Positions 1 through 10,754 are shown, counted from the first letter of the stretch. The stretch is DNA of 64,000 nucleotides from Ixodes scapularis (GCF_016920785.2 NW_024609836.1:5140406-5204405); one strand, 5' to 3'. Numbers and translations: made by a program. The notes: generated from the letters alone by a model not told the origin.

Positions 1-613
1 CGCACATACAGTGACGCAGTCGGACGTACAGAGCTGAACATCAACTATTTAATACTTCTTCTTCCTCCACCTCCTCTTCTTAGTAGTTCCTTCGAGCATT
101 CCATGATTGCGAGATAGAATGCACTTTTTAGAATTTTTTTTAATGAACAAAGCATAATAAGGAGTACATATATAAAGATAAATCACAGACGAAAGAAAAA
201 TAAGAAAAATATACTACATAAACGAAAACTAAAAATTAAAAAAAGAAATCTGCAAATGCCCAAGCAAATCCCATACATTTCCACTTTCGAGTCACTGACA
301 TCAATATTAGCGGCGAGATGTTTTGGTGGCGCCCTCCTACGGTTCCCCCTTGTGACGTCATTACCTTGCAAACAAGAAGTTCGATGGTGTTTGTAAAAAG
401 CACGGTGGAAGCTTGAAATCATTGCGCTCCTAAAGGAACACTGCCAACACCGTCAAAATTAATGTCCTTTCATTCCTCTTATTTCCGTCGATGATAAATC
501 CCCTTTCCGACGTCATAGTCAGCGTTCGGCCAATCGTGGAAGGCCGACCACAGCGACGCTTTCGGTCGCGCACGGGGCTAATCCCGTGGATGTTTTTTGA
601 GAAATTCTTCCCC
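1..613. other. No gene seen; low-complexity DNA
   Basis: AT-rich sequence with a pyrimidine-rich stretch near 57-85 and A-rich blocks at 120-250. The open frames here are short, biased in composition and show no domain. Nothing further can be supported. Confidence 0.5.
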
Positions 614-1128
614 TGACTGCCCTCACGAGCAACGTTACTGGAGCAAGCTCAGTTTCACAGCTCCGCCTGCGACATGGGCTCAGTGGTGGTCACGAGAACT
701 AGCAGCGCTGCAGTCGAGTCTTGCTTCCGGATCGTCTAGCCCGCGAAGCTTCAATAGCAATACTCGAGCTTGAGCGAGTTGGCAATACTTCACGGCGCAA
801 GGAAACAGACGCACACAAAAATAAATTTCAAACACTCAAAGGACACTCACAATGCGCTGACTCTGATCTATGTGGTGTGTTATACTTCATCTTCATCATC
901 TTTTTTTTTCTTTTTTTTTGCTATTATGCACATGTAAGTAAAACATAAAAGGAAGAAAAGGAAGCTCTCAACGCGGTGGTAGTAGACGACGCGCGGGACC
1001 GGGAAGCAAGATCCGACTGCAGCGCCGCTAGTTTTCGTGACCACCACCTGGGCCACTCGCCTTTGCAGGCGAGAATAGGGAGCTGCGAAACTGAGCTTGC
1101 TTTAGTAACGTTGCTCACGAGTCACTGG
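614..1128. repeat. Imperfect long inverted repeat, probable fold-back MITE
   Basis: The arm at about 614-731 recurs in reverse complement at about 1000-1128. Shared blocks include ACGAGCAACGTTACT, AGCAAGCTCAGTTT and GTGGTGGTCACGA. The roughly 270 bp between the arms have no coding potential. The structure fits a fold-back or MITE-type element. The outer ends and a target duplication could not be fixed. Confidence 0.7.
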
Positions 1129-1169
1129 CCCTACTGGCCCAAAGCCGCAACACACCGTAAAAATTGTTT

Positions 1170-1233
1170 TAGAGCGCAGCTCTTAGGCGCCCGTTTCCGG
1201 CTTGAGCGGCGTCGCTGTCGCCGTCGGCGTAAC
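1170..1233 (+). repeat. GC-rich dispersed-repeat fragment
   Basis: A GC-rich block starting near GAGCGCAGCTCTTAGGCGCC and running into CGTCGCTGTCGCCGTCGG-type phrases lies directly before the CACGTG array. Its composition differs sharply from both flanks. I have the impression that this phrase is common in tick genomes, but I cannot verify that here. Confidence 0.35.
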
Positions 1234-1608
1234 CAAGGTCATCCCAAAATCACGTGACCCCCAAGGTCACTCCAAGGTCACGTGACCCCCCAGGTCACGT
1301 GAACCCTTCCGAGGTCACCTCAAGGTCACGTGACCCCCAAGGTGACCCCCAGGTGATCCCCAAGGCCACCCCAAGGTCACGTGACCCCTCCGAGGTCACG
1401 TGGTCCCCTTCCAAGGTCACCTCAAGGTCACGTGACCCCCAAGGTGACCCCCCACGTGACACCTCAAGGTCACGTGACCCCCAAGGTCACCCCAAGGCCA
1501 CGTGACCCCCCAGGTCACGCCTCCCCGAGGTCACGTGACCCCCCCCTCCCCGAAGTCACGTGACACCCCCCCCCCCCCCCCGAGGTCACGTGACCCCCCC
1601 CCCCCCCG
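1234..1608. repeat. CACGTG-rich minisatellite
   Basis: A degenerate array of AAGGTCACGTGACCCCC-like units of about 15-30 bp. Each core GGTCACGTGACC is a palindrome containing the E-box CACGTG, and about 13 CACGTG hexamers fall within 375 bp. The 3' end grades into poly-C tracts (1567-1582 and 1600-1608). The repeated proline, arginine and aspartate frames across it are repeat artefacts. Confidence 0.85.
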
Positions 1609-1753
1609 GAGCATATTAAAGAATGAGGGGAGGAGGAGAAGGAGGAGGGGTCTACCCTCCCCTCAGTACCCTTCCCTCCTCCTCCTCAAGAGCTGCGCTC
1701 CAATTCGGCGTTACAGGGAGTTGTAAACGGCTTTTTTCTTTTCTGTGCAGCGT

Positions 1754-1806
1754 GATGGACGGACTGCTGACAGAGTGGAAAGGAATGTGTCAGCAGTCCG
1801 TCCATC
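1754..1806. repeat. Perfect 19-bp hairpin
   Basis: Arms 1754-1772 and 1788-1806 are exact reverse complements around a 15-nt spacer. The arm begins GATGGACGGACTG. It could be a tiny fold-back element or a replication-derived palindrome. Confidence 0.8.
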
Positions 1807-4800
1807 GAAGAAATCAGTGTTGGGTTTACCTTTTCGCTTTGCGTTCAGGCGCTCAAAAGTGTTGAGAACTTGAAATTAAATAACTGCAAATAAAAGCTGA
1901 AGAGAGGAGGAGAAGGGGCAGTTTGGCCCCCCCCCCCCCTTTTTTAACCTTTTTTCAGCCTCATCACCAGGTAGAATATACCGGCAAGCCACTTCAGTTC
2001 ATCAGTTTTGTCATTATTTCTCTAATGCGGTGAGTCTCATATGTGTGGCATTCGTACAATATTAGCTAATATAACTTCGGCTGACCGGCACCATTGACAT
2101 TTTTTTTTACTTCACTTATAGAAAGCATTTCACGGTGAGAGTGTTGTTTTCACAAGATTTTAATATATATCTCAAGTGAAACATATTTTGATGTATGCCT
2201 TAGGGACAAGGGCAGTTAAAAAATATATTCACCAACGTTTAAAGCCCAAATACGTTTGCCCTACATCAAGAAGCAGTAAGTGGTTTATAACGAAATCCAG
2301 AGTGTGTTTCATTCAGTTGTGCTTAAATGCGTAACTGAATATAGAATGCATTACTTTTAGTGGGCAGTTGTTTTGAGGTTTAAGGCCCCTTGAAACAGAT
2401 AACCAATCTGGCATGTCGAATAAAACTATGAAGGATAAAATATATATTTAAAAATATTTAAACCTGATTTACATAAGAAATATGTGATTTTAATTAAATA
2501 AATTTTATTTTTCTCAATCAATATTTTTTCCTCTAGTTACCACGTCTGCTTAGTTTCCGCTATGACCTAACACTGAGGGTGCGGTAACGGGCGACACAAC
2601 TGTCGATTCGCTCCCCCTTTTGCGCTGTTATATCCGCGTGTCTTTCTTGGCGCGGCCTATAGCCAGCTGTGACTCCGGACATCTAACGTTTCGTTTAATG
2701 CATACCGTGAAGAACGAACAGTGCAAAGGCCTTGTCCCGAGAGTGGATTAGACAATGCATAAGGCATGTGCCCTTACGGCTTTTGGAACCAAATGGTGGA
2801 GCAGTGCTGCCACAAAGCTGTTTTGATGTGATCTCTGATGTTTACGGTATATGAGGCATGCGTTGCTTTTAGCGTCACCTGCTGACTGTTAAAGCAAACT
2901 AGAAATACAATTGAGCAGCGCCACCTTCCTAACACGGTGATCTGAACGAGCTGTCGCGTGTAATGTCCGCGGCTCATGCCCCCGATGCTCACCACTGCCA
3001 TGAGCCTAGTTTGACTGCATCACACAGAATGCATTTGACGAAATACGCCTCCAATCTAATTGGGCACTAACGTAAACACGAGCATCCACCAACGGATTGA
3101 TTATTACTTAGCGCAAGCCAGATGCTTAGTCAGCGAGGCGGGTGGTCTGCCTTTAAGAAATGATGACACCAGTTCATGCTGTAGATGAGCATTTTACTAA
3201 ATACAGGACGGCTGCTCAACTAAGATGTTTATGAGAATCACGCAGTACTTATCAAAACCTCCCTCCTATCGTAGACCGGCGGGTCTCCGCCTTTGCCGCA
3301 CACAACTTTCTGCCAAAAAAATGTGACGTATTCCAGCCCTTTCCGGACGTTTTATAGCGAACTTTCGGTTTCCCCTGGAAATGGCTCATAACGAAGGCCT
3401 CCGACCTTCACTCGCACTAGATTTCAGGAGGCGAATGAAAGATATTAAGTCCTTCTCGTACGAGAGCCGCGCAAGACAAAATCCGGGGGCCCGCTTGTAT
3501 GTGCATGGGGATAAGCTTTTGGAAAATTGCACGATGGTACACTATTCATCCATATCAAAGCTGGCGCGGGCACGAAACGAATGCAGCTGCATTTAACGTT
3601 TTCTTACCGAAGAAATATTGAGGGTGATTCCCCGGGTACGTTTTTTCACCACTGCAGAAACGTGCGTATCATAGAAGTGAGTTCACACGTTTACGGAAAC
3701 GTAATTCGAGAGGCCATGACACAACTACAGCTGACATCAGTTCACCACAGCTACGCTCGATTTGTTTATAACTACTATGCTCTTGGATGCCCGCACCGGC
3801 AGAGTAAAGGGTAGGCAGCTTTCGTTGACTTGTTGGCATTTGGTGTAAACTAATCTGAGAGGCTCAAACACAACGACAGCAATACGGAACCTGTATTCTA
3901 CTTGAAGTACTTTCTCTGAACTTTGCGTGGAATGTTCAACTCTGGACTTCCAAGTAGATTACGCAAATTTGTTCTCGCTAATTTGTACCGCAACATGATG
4001 TGTCGCCAGCCCCCCCCCCCCCCCCCCCCCCTCCCCCCCTCCAAAAAAAAAATAATAATAGAGGGATAGTCTATTCTCACCAGAAAAGCGAGCAGACGAC
4101 ACATCTATACTGGTGCGGGTTTCGCAGAGCATTTCGAATTCCCGCTGTCAGCGCAAGTGAAGAGATTAAAAATATCAGGAGAGGACTCTCCTCCACAAGA
4201 GAATTGCTTGCGGAAGCTACGGGGCTGACGTCGTGCTCTCTTTTAATCGTGTTTTCTTATTTATAAAATATTGTGTTAAACATTACTTATACTTTCAGTT
4301 AAAACATGACCCCTTATAAATTGGCCACTCCATGTCTGTTGTGACATGTCTTTCAACACAGTCAATTGCTGAGACTTCCCTATCTGCAACGATTTCCAAA
4401 AATATTACCGTCTTCCATTCCTTCTTTTTTTTTCTATAAAATTAATTTTCTATGTTCCCAGTACTGCTACAATTCAACACCGCTGAAAGCGTTTGCCATG
4501 CTGAGACTGCAAACACGTGCTCTAAATTGCCTGACCCTTTTTGATTGAGAAGCCATGCTTTTGTTTTAAAACAAACAAACGAAAAAAAAAAAGCTTTTTT
4601 GTAAGTCTTGTTATTTAGAGATTGATAAAAAGCGTTCGTTCTTTTTAATACAGTGATGAATTACAGGCGTAATGGAATACCGATGAACGAGAAATGTTTC
4701 CATAACGCTTCTTGTAACCTCAAATTTCACTGGGCTCGCTCAGAGCGAAGTGGCGAAGCGAAAACGAATCTGCATAATGTGTTATCTCGAGGTCGGCTTA

Positions 4801-5569
4801 TTCTAGCTATATTTAGCGGATCACAAGCTCCACTCATCTGCCGAACTTTCTCAGCATATGGCTCGGATACATGGAGCTCTATGCCGCCAGTTAGCGAAAA
4901 CGGGCAAAAATTAGGGTGACCACCCGTCCCGCGACTCGCGGAACTGTCTCGCATTGAGGGCTTGTGTCCGGCGTCCCGAAAGAAATACCAAAGTTTTCCA
5001 AATGTCCCGCATTTCACATTGTCGTAACATTCACTGCGCAAATTATGGAGCTTCCGAACAAAGGGGTACGGGGAAGGGCGAAGATCGCTGGTAAGCGTGT
5101 GAATCTCGATGGTATGACATTTTCTATCCAAGCACTGCGGGAAGCAACCATTGTTCTTGCAGGAGACAGACGCGCATGCGCCATCGTGCTTCTCCCCTTG
5201 ACGGTAAATTATTGAAAGGGAACATTGCTCGCCAAAAGTTGAAAAATAAACTATCGGAATTATTTACAAATCTTACTGTGTCATTCAAAAAAGTTGTGGA
5301 AAGATTTTTTTTGTAAAGACTGGTACACAAGGCAAAATGCCTGCAACTCCCAGCGGTCGAAAAAAAAAACACACACATAAGGGCCTAATTTGATGAAGGA
5401 GCATATTAGTGTAAGAGTGAGTATCGACAGGAAACAATAAGCCGAAAAAGATTTACTTCCTTTTGATTGATGCATTGGGGTCTGCTGCAGTCGATTTTTA
5501 TATTTTTAACTTCGATAACGTTGTTAAAATATTTACCTTTACAATTGACGCAACACATTTTTCAGGTGT
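1807..5569. other. Long stretch without a recognisable gene
   Basis: No domain, exon chain or transposon end could be supported over about 3.7 kb. It holds poly-C tracts near 1928-1938 and 4011-4030. Near 4907 a TAGGGTGACCACCCG phrase resembles a DNA-transposon end, but no partner was found. The open frames at 3381-3814 and 4653-5131 are short, overlap on both strands and match nothing I know. Confidence 0.5.
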
Positions 5570-5607
5570 CATCTGAAAGCGTTATGCTCGCATAACGCTT
5601 TCAGATG
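5570..5607. repeat. Perfect 17-bp hairpin with 4-nt loop
   Basis: Arms 5570-5586 and 5591-5607 pair exactly around a CTCG loop. The arm reads CATCTGAAAGCGTTATG. A third partial copy of the arm follows directly (GAAAGCGTTATGCGAGC), so the hairpin sits on a short local duplication. Confidence 0.8.
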
Positions 5608-5618
5608 AAAGCGTTATG

Positions 5619-5672
5619 CGAGCTTTCCGCAAACTGTGTTTATTTCCGAAGCCAGATTCCCCCCACAGGTAC
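5619..5672 (+). repeat. Dispersed 54-bp motif, copy 1 (LTR-end-like)
   Basis: Closely matches 10755-10810 on the opposite strand. Shared features are AGCTTTCCGC, TGTTTATTTCCGAAG and a terminal CCCCCCACAGGTAC. The CCCACA ending and nearby AATAAA-like motifs would suit the 3' edge of an LTR, but no primer-binding site follows. Unclassified dispersed repeat. Confidence 0.5.
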
Positions 5673-5704
5673 TGATCAAAAAAACTGCTCCGACTTTACT
5701 CAAC

Positions 5705-5765
5705 AAGATTAACAATTTAATCAAACGTTTCGTCTCCCATGCAGGAAACATCGTCAGTGAAACCT
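5705..5765 (-). ncRNA. Hammerhead-ribozyme-like core in Penelope terminal region
   Basis: On the minus strand CTGACGA is followed by a 6-bp hairpin (GTTTCC/GGAGAC, one wobble) and then GAAAC. This is the hammerhead core order CUGANGA, stem II, GAAA. It lies just past the 3' end of a GIY-YIG frame, where Penelope-like elements are known to carry hammerhead motifs in their pseudo-LTRs. Stems I and III were not resolved, so activity is unproven. Confidence 0.45.
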
Positions 5766-5799
5766 ACAAGCAGGTATGAGGAAAAAAGCTTCAACAGTC

Positions 5800-6139
5800 C
5801 TATTTAAGCAAGTCCGCGTACACCTCGGGGAGGGGGCCGCGGTTCGAGTTGCAAGCTGATGAGTCACTTCGGATGAACCATGATTCCACGAACCTGCGTG
5901 GACCCCACCTTTGTTCGCGTGCCAGAGTGGACGCATTCTCAAAGTCGAAACAGTGACCCGTATTCCAACAATGGTCTACGAGTTCCGTCTTCGCTCTTGT
6001 CGCATGCGTGGCCTTCGCCACGTCCCTTTTGTGTTCGTTTAAGCGAGTCCAGCGCTTCCGGCCTGTCTCCCCAATGTAGGATGCGTCACAGTCTAGACAA
6101 TTCACTTTATACACAACACCGCACTGGGACTCTGGGGGG
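5800..6139 (-). pseudogene. Penelope-like GIY-YIG endonuclease domain fragment
   Basis: The minus-strand frame contains VYKVNCLDCDASYIGETGRK, the GIY-YIG-type nuclease start used by Penelope-like retroelements to nick target DNA, followed by W-TRLNEHKRDV and HCFDF-type downstream motifs. The domain is present to near its C-terminus. Upstream, the frame is cut after a PPES residue run by a MITE at 6140-6409. The linker to the reverse transcriptase resumes beyond it with the same residues duplicated. Joined conceptually, it is the C-terminal domain of the element whose RT lies at 6410-6998. The copy is non-functional because of the insertion and because the RT N-terminus is missing. Confidence 0.8.
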
Positions 6140-6409
6140 AGGCACTCAGTTGATCGAATGACGTTTTAGCGAACGCCGACGTTTCATCGAACGACACTTT
6201 AGCGAATAGTCGGACGCCGCGAAGCGGCGTTTTCGGGTGGGCCAAGTGAGTTCATATTTTTGTAATGAGTTGCCGTAGACTGTCGCCGCGAAGCGGCGTA
6301 AAGCGCAGCGCGACGGATGGGTTAACGCGCCCCCGTTATTCGCTAAAACGACCATTCGCTCAAATGTCGCCGTTCGCTAAAATGTCATTCGCTCTTGTGA
6401 TATGGACCC
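6140..6409. mobile_element. MITE inserted in Penelope element, 12-bp target duplication
   Basis: A 270-bp insert sits between two copies of GACTCTGGGGGG (6128-6139 and 6410-6421). The inner parts of both ends match in reverse complement over about 60 bp (CGAATGAC, TTTTAGCGAACG, TTTAGCGAATA), so it has imperfect TIRs. Two GCCGCGAAGCGGC palindromes lie inside. The outermost 15 bp match poorly. Superfamily unknown; a 12-bp duplication is unusual for cut-and-paste elements. Confidence 0.7.
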
Positions 6410-6998
6410 GACTCTGGGGGGGTGTAATCTTTAGGTTTAGAAATGAGGTCACGTAGTTTACGATGGGGTTTGAAAGCAGAACGAATATTCAAAGGGGCGA
6501 GGGCCCTGCGAATAGACTCAGAAACACCTCTCAAATAGGGTATTGTTACTTGCCCTGTCCTAAGTCGTCCATTATCCTGACTTCTTCTTTGCCCCATCTG
6601 TTTGCGCGTGTTATCAATAAAACGTTTCGGATAATTCCGCTTCATCAACAGGTCAACAATAACAGCATCTTCAGAAGCGCGCAATTGAGGATTAGAAGAA
6701 ATGCGTTCGGACCGATGTAGTAAGGTTTTTACGACAGCCCTTTTATGTTCGACAGAATGGTGCGAGTTAAAGTTTAAGAGGTTGCCTGTATCGCAAGCTT
6801 TGCGGCACACTGTTGTATCTAAGCGACCGTTACTATGTCGGAACACATTAACATCCAGAAAAGGCAGCGCACCGTTCTGTTCAACTTCATGTGTGAATTG
6901 GATTGATGATTCAACATTGTTTAAAGCTAAATGAAAGTCAGCAACATGGTCCTTGTTTAAAATTACAAAAGTGTCGTCCACATAACGTCTGTAAAAAC
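6410..6998 (-). pseudogene. Penelope-like reverse transcriptase, C-terminal half
   Basis: The minus-strand frame begins at the catalytic motif RRYVDDTFVILN and continues through FTHEVEQNGALPFLDVNVFR and IPYLRGVSE-type motifs. These are typical of the palm and thumb of Penelope-like RT, the enzyme that reverse-transcribes the element at chromosomal nicks. The N-terminal half of the RT is absent: the sequence stops at 6998 and is replaced by an inverted copy of part of this same RT. The C-terminal linker to the GIY-YIG domain is interrupted by the MITE at 6140-6409. No stop or frameshift was noted inside this segment, so degradation is mainly structural. Confidence 0.8.
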
Positions 6999-7050
6999 CA
7001 ATTCACACATGAAGTTGAACAGAACGGTGCGCTGCCTTTTCTGGATGTTA
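6849..7050. repeat. 53-bp perfect snap-back inverted copy of Penelope RT
   Basis: Bases 6849-6901 recur in exact reverse complement at 6998-7050. The second arm encodes the same FTHEVEQNGALPFLDV residues on the plus strand. The junction is abrupt, which fits template switching during reverse transcription. Confidence 0.9.
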
Positions 7051-7234
7051 CAGTAGCGAAAGCACGCGGAACTGTGTCGACGTTTTCGACGTTATGGAAA
7101 TCGCAGGAACTGCGTCCAAGACAGGCAGGTTTTGCTGCCGGCTGCCTGGGTGCCTTCCGTCCAAAGTTCGGTTCTGTTTTCCGATGCCAAGTGCAACCGG
7201 CGTTCAACGTGGTTCTGTATTTGTGCGTGTCAGC

Positions 7235-7410
7235 AACATGGGTCCCTATCATTTCGTCGAAACTCGTTTCGTGGAATTACGTTTCGTGGACAACTTTTCG
7301 TGGACACACGTTTCATGGACACACGTTTCGTCGACACTGTGACATTTCGTCGACAATCGTTTCGTCGACAGCACCACCGTAAAACGTTTCGTCGACAAAC
7401 TTTTTTTTTG
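7235..7410 (+). repeat. Degenerate TTTCGTCGACA phrase repeat, locus 1
   Basis: About ten degenerate units of roughly 13-16 bp built on CGTTTCGTCGACA or CGTTTCGTGGACA. A leading GGGTCCCTATCATTTCGTCG matches, in reverse complement, the array near 51.95 kb. The same vocabulary occurs at 9420-9550. This appears to be a dispersed non-coding family rather than a local expansion. Two overlapping arginine- and phenylalanine-rich frames here are artefacts of the repeat. Confidence 0.7.
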
Positions 7411-7476
7411 CTGTTCCGAAACGAATGTCGGAAACTTAAGTTACAAGCGCTTGTAAGAGATGACAAAGACGATACC

Positions 7477-7512
7477 TAGCGCAGTTGCTCTCCAAGGTGA
7501 GCAACTGCGCTA
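7477..7512. repeat. Perfect 14-bp hairpin
   Basis: TAGCGCAGTTGCTC at 7477-7490 pairs exactly with 7499-7512 around an 8-nt loop. No tail of T residues follows, so a terminator reading is not supported. Confidence 0.75.
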
Positions 7513-7651
7513 TCCTCTCGCTCTCATCCGTGTCCCATGGAATAAGCAAAAGCGCGCAGGGCTTCGCGCGCGGCCTATTCGGATATTTGCAAGTTCCGAT
7601 CCCCGTTTATGCAACCGAAAGTTACTGGAAGAAGAAAAGTGGGGGAGATAA

Positions 7652-9080
7652 AAAGGCGTAGGCGCAAAACAAAACTTCAGTCCAATGGTGGGTTGCGGAA
7701 AAGGGCGTAAACAGATTTTTTTTTTCTTTATGTTGGTTATTTTTAAACAAAAATACAGCTTGCAGCCTTTTATTGCAACATTACAACCCTAATATTTTAC
7801 TTGAAATTAAGCATGTTCATTACCCTCAATTATTCAAAAGGAAAAGTGATGCGGGTTTTACTATCTACTGAGACTTATACGCGAAAAACTGTTTATTCGC
7901 ACTCGTTTCATCGTCATTTATCCTTAAGGGCAGTTTAAAATGGACATTACATAATAAGGGGGCTGTAAACGACGTCAAACAAAAATAAATAATAAAAACA
8001 CAAACACCAATAACACTCGCACTACCGCAATCTCGCTGCCCGCGAGTAAACCTAAAAAAAACTACATTGCAATGGAAAAAAAAAAAAAACTATAATCGGT
8101 AACATATAAACAAAACATTACACAAAGTAAACCATAGTTGATATCAAATGTTCAACTTAATGCATTATATAGCTTCTCTCGAGCAGCCGCCACATGCAAG
8201 GCTTTGGAGGCGGTAGTACCAGACGAAATCTGTCGGCAGCAGCCGACTGGTCCTCACACGCGACATTAAATTGTTCTTTTATCGGTGCCAGCAGACAGAT
8301 ACCTTGGGCAAGTTCGTAGCTCTTTTCATAAAAGAGCGGCTTCCAAATCTAATGTTCTTTGGTCACATATTGGTTTATGTGCATGCAAATTTTCAGCACA
8401 GACATAACATATGCAGAATTATAGTGTTATTTAATATCCGGAAGCTAAATATGCTAAAGTCTAAAAATCGTATGCGGTCTGGTAAGTACAGTACGTCAAA
8501 TACCTGGTGTTCGGAGGAAAAAACAACCGTGTTTTATCAACGTAAAAGTAAACTACGCGTAGCCGAATGCTTAGTCTCCTTCAAAGTTTATTGCTAGCGG
8601 CTAAGACCAGATGCCAATTAGCTTAAAAACCGATTTTATGCCCTTTTCAACGGTAGAAAGGCTGTGTGCACCGCAAACAGGCCTCGTTTTTTCTTTCAAT
8701 TTTTTTGAAGAGCTTCAGTGTTTTGACTTGTGAACTATCTGTGCTATGTTCAGGTGGCTCTTGAGGATTCTACCAAAATACGCAACGCGCGGAAAGATAG
8801 CACTTGCTCTGGAAACGATCCTGCCACTTTTTCAAAACAGTCGGAGTGCCGGCGGCCAGCCCGCGAAGGGTTGCATTCGATGACGTACAAACACCTCGAT
8901 CACGTATGCTGCCGAAAGCGTAGCGCTCAAGAGCAGCACATATTGTTGAATGTTTTAAGAATCTAATTTGAGAAAGGACAGTGGTCGAGAACAAAACTTC
9001 CCGGCTTTGACAACGCTTCCCCAAAGGTTCGGGCAAAGACACGAGCGAAACCATGCAAATCGTAAGTTCCGAAATCAGTG
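7652..9080. other. No gene seen
   Basis: AT-rich DNA with several A-tracts (about 8079-8092). A 108-codon open frame at 8271-8597 shows no domain, and its basic, cysteine-poor composition is unremarkable. No TIR pair was recognised. Confidence 0.45.
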
Positions 9081-9088
9081 CGATCGGT

Positions 9089-9215
9089 GCCCCCCCCCCC
9101 CCCCCCCCCCCCCCCCTCCCCAAAAAAAATAAATAAATAAATAAATAAATAATAAGCAGAAAAAAATTGCGATAGTTTAAGTCGGTCTGACCGACTTAAA
9201 CTGTCGCAATTTTTT
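9089..9215. repeat. Poly-C, AAAT microsatellite and 27-bp hairpin
   Basis: A C-tract of about 26 bp (9090-9115) is followed by an (AAAT)n run. Arms 9161-9187 and 9189-9215 then pair with one mismatch around a single T. The hairpin arm contains GATAGTTTAAGTCGGTC. Confidence 0.8.
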
Positions 9216-9419
9216 TGCGATAGTTTAAGTATGGCGAACCAGTGCACAGCCATCTTGTTTCAAGGCAAGATGGCTGCGAAACTAGCCACCATAGCCGTAC
9301 TTGGCCCCGTCGGCCATCTTTCATCTATCCATTCATCCAACACAAGGCCGCGCGACGCGCAGGCGCAGAGGTCGCGAGGAGGTGCAGCTGGCGGAGCCAG
9401 GAGCTGGCAGAGCGAGCTG

Positions 9420-9550
9420 TCGACAAAACGTCGCAACATCTGTCGATGGAACGAGCGGGTGCTCGTTTCCACGAAACGATCTGTCGATGAAACATCGCAG
9501 TGTCGATGAAACAATTTGTCCATGAAACGTCGTTCGACGAACTGATTGCC
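9420..9550 (-). repeat. TTTCGTCGACA phrase repeat, locus 2
   Basis: In reverse complement this carries the same phrases as 7235-7410: GTTTCATCGACA, GTTTCATGGACA, GTTTCGTGGAAA. It sits next to a GC-rich segment at 9350-9420 that has no recognisable content. Confidence 0.6.
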
Positions 9551-9801
9551 ACCGCAATCGATCGACGTCCGGATAGTCATGTTGGAACGCTGGTCTGAAC
9601 AGTAAGCTCCTATCGTACAGAGGCCAATGTGACTGTCGGTTGTCTTGTCCCCGAGAGCAATTGCGCTCTGGGGAAAGGACAACAGTACGAAATCGTGACG
9701 GAAAGTACGTATATTTACTGTGTGGGATTTTAGCAGTAAAAAACAATAGTAGGTAAAATCGAAAACAAAAAAGCTACCCTTTATTTTGCTGTTTAAATAT
9801 A

Positions 9802-10020
9802 CTAAGGTTCCTGGAGAAACTGCCCTCCAAGTGGCGCGCTGGGATGAGCGCTAGATGTTTTCGAGATCGCCACGGCGTAGCTCCGTACACTAAACACCTG
9901 CCGCAAGTCGTTGATTGAAAGGCGATTTCTCAGCTCGTGAAGCATCACTTCCAGCTGAGTGAATATCCGCTCTACAGAGATTAATTCAAGACGGCAATTG
10001 TAGCTTTGCGCGAACAGCAC
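9802..10020 (-). pseudogene. hAT transposase C-terminal dimerisation fragment
   Basis: The minus-strand frame contains ISVERIFTQLEVMLHELRNR and LSINDLRQVF. This matches the pattern SVERvFS...LRNrLs...L that ends hAT transposases, where the C-terminal helices dimerise the enzyme. Only about 70 residues remain, ending at a stop near 9802. Neither the BED finger nor the RNase-H-like catalytic core was found upstream, so this is a relic. A domesticated hAT-like gene exon is the alternative reading. Confidence 0.5.
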
Positions 10021-10296
10021 AAATAGAAAAACAAACCCCAGAATAGAAATACAGGCTTCGACGTGCCGTGCGGGGAAACAAACTCATGGCTTCGAACCAC
10101 ATTGGAGCGGCTTGATTCACTGCTTTCAAATAATTGCGGCGTGACCGAGCGTTTGCTTTTTAATAAGAGATTCATCCCCTGAGCCATTCAAAATACTCTC
10201 AGAGGTATGACATTGCTGTAAAAAAATCAATATGCTGGTAATATTTTTTATTGTTTATTCAGTCACCGAAAAATTCCGTACGTTCAAAACGACCAG

Positions 10297-10304
10297 TATA
10301 AAAG
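10297..10304 (+). promoter_or_regulatory. TATA-box-like promoter core
   Basis: TATAAAAG lies about 30 bp upstream of an AGTGTAGTGTTCGGG stretch in otherwise undistinguished sequence. It could be the core of an LTR or of a small gene, but no downstream reading frame is recognised. Confidence 0.3.
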
Positions 10305-10754
10305 ACGGAAACGCAGAGTGTAGTGTTCGGGCTAGTGTGATGTGCCGCTGTATTGATGTTTGTATGTGCCATGTATGTGTATGTGCTCAGCGTATGTTCA
10401 CCTGAATGAAATTATTTTTTTGTAAAACGAATTGGGCGGTATTTAGTGCCACCTAGCCTAGCAACTTGCAATTACTCTGCTTGGCCCTGCCATCTGGTGG
10501 CAAGCTATTTAACCTTCTTTCACGCTACGCGATAAACAGCGGCTTCGAGTTTGTTCTTTCAAGAGCGGCTTTTGGTTTTGCGGATTGGTCTGCCATTTCT
10601 CCGTGATGTGCGGTTGGCGAAAGAATTGTGACTCGAGGAACACCAAAGGTAAGAGGCAAAGTGCGCGAAGTAACTGGGTATCGGTTGTCTCCGTTTAACA
10701 TCGCAGTGCTGTCGACGAGAAGACCGAGTAACTGCTTTCGAAACGCAAGTTTCT

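Noticed and set aside
1254..1726. Proline/arginine/aspartate-rich frames
   Set aside because: Repeat translation of the CACGTG minisatellite and poly-C tracts.
7477..7512. Intrinsic terminator
   Set aside because: A hairpin exists, but no T-run follows and the genome is not bacterial.
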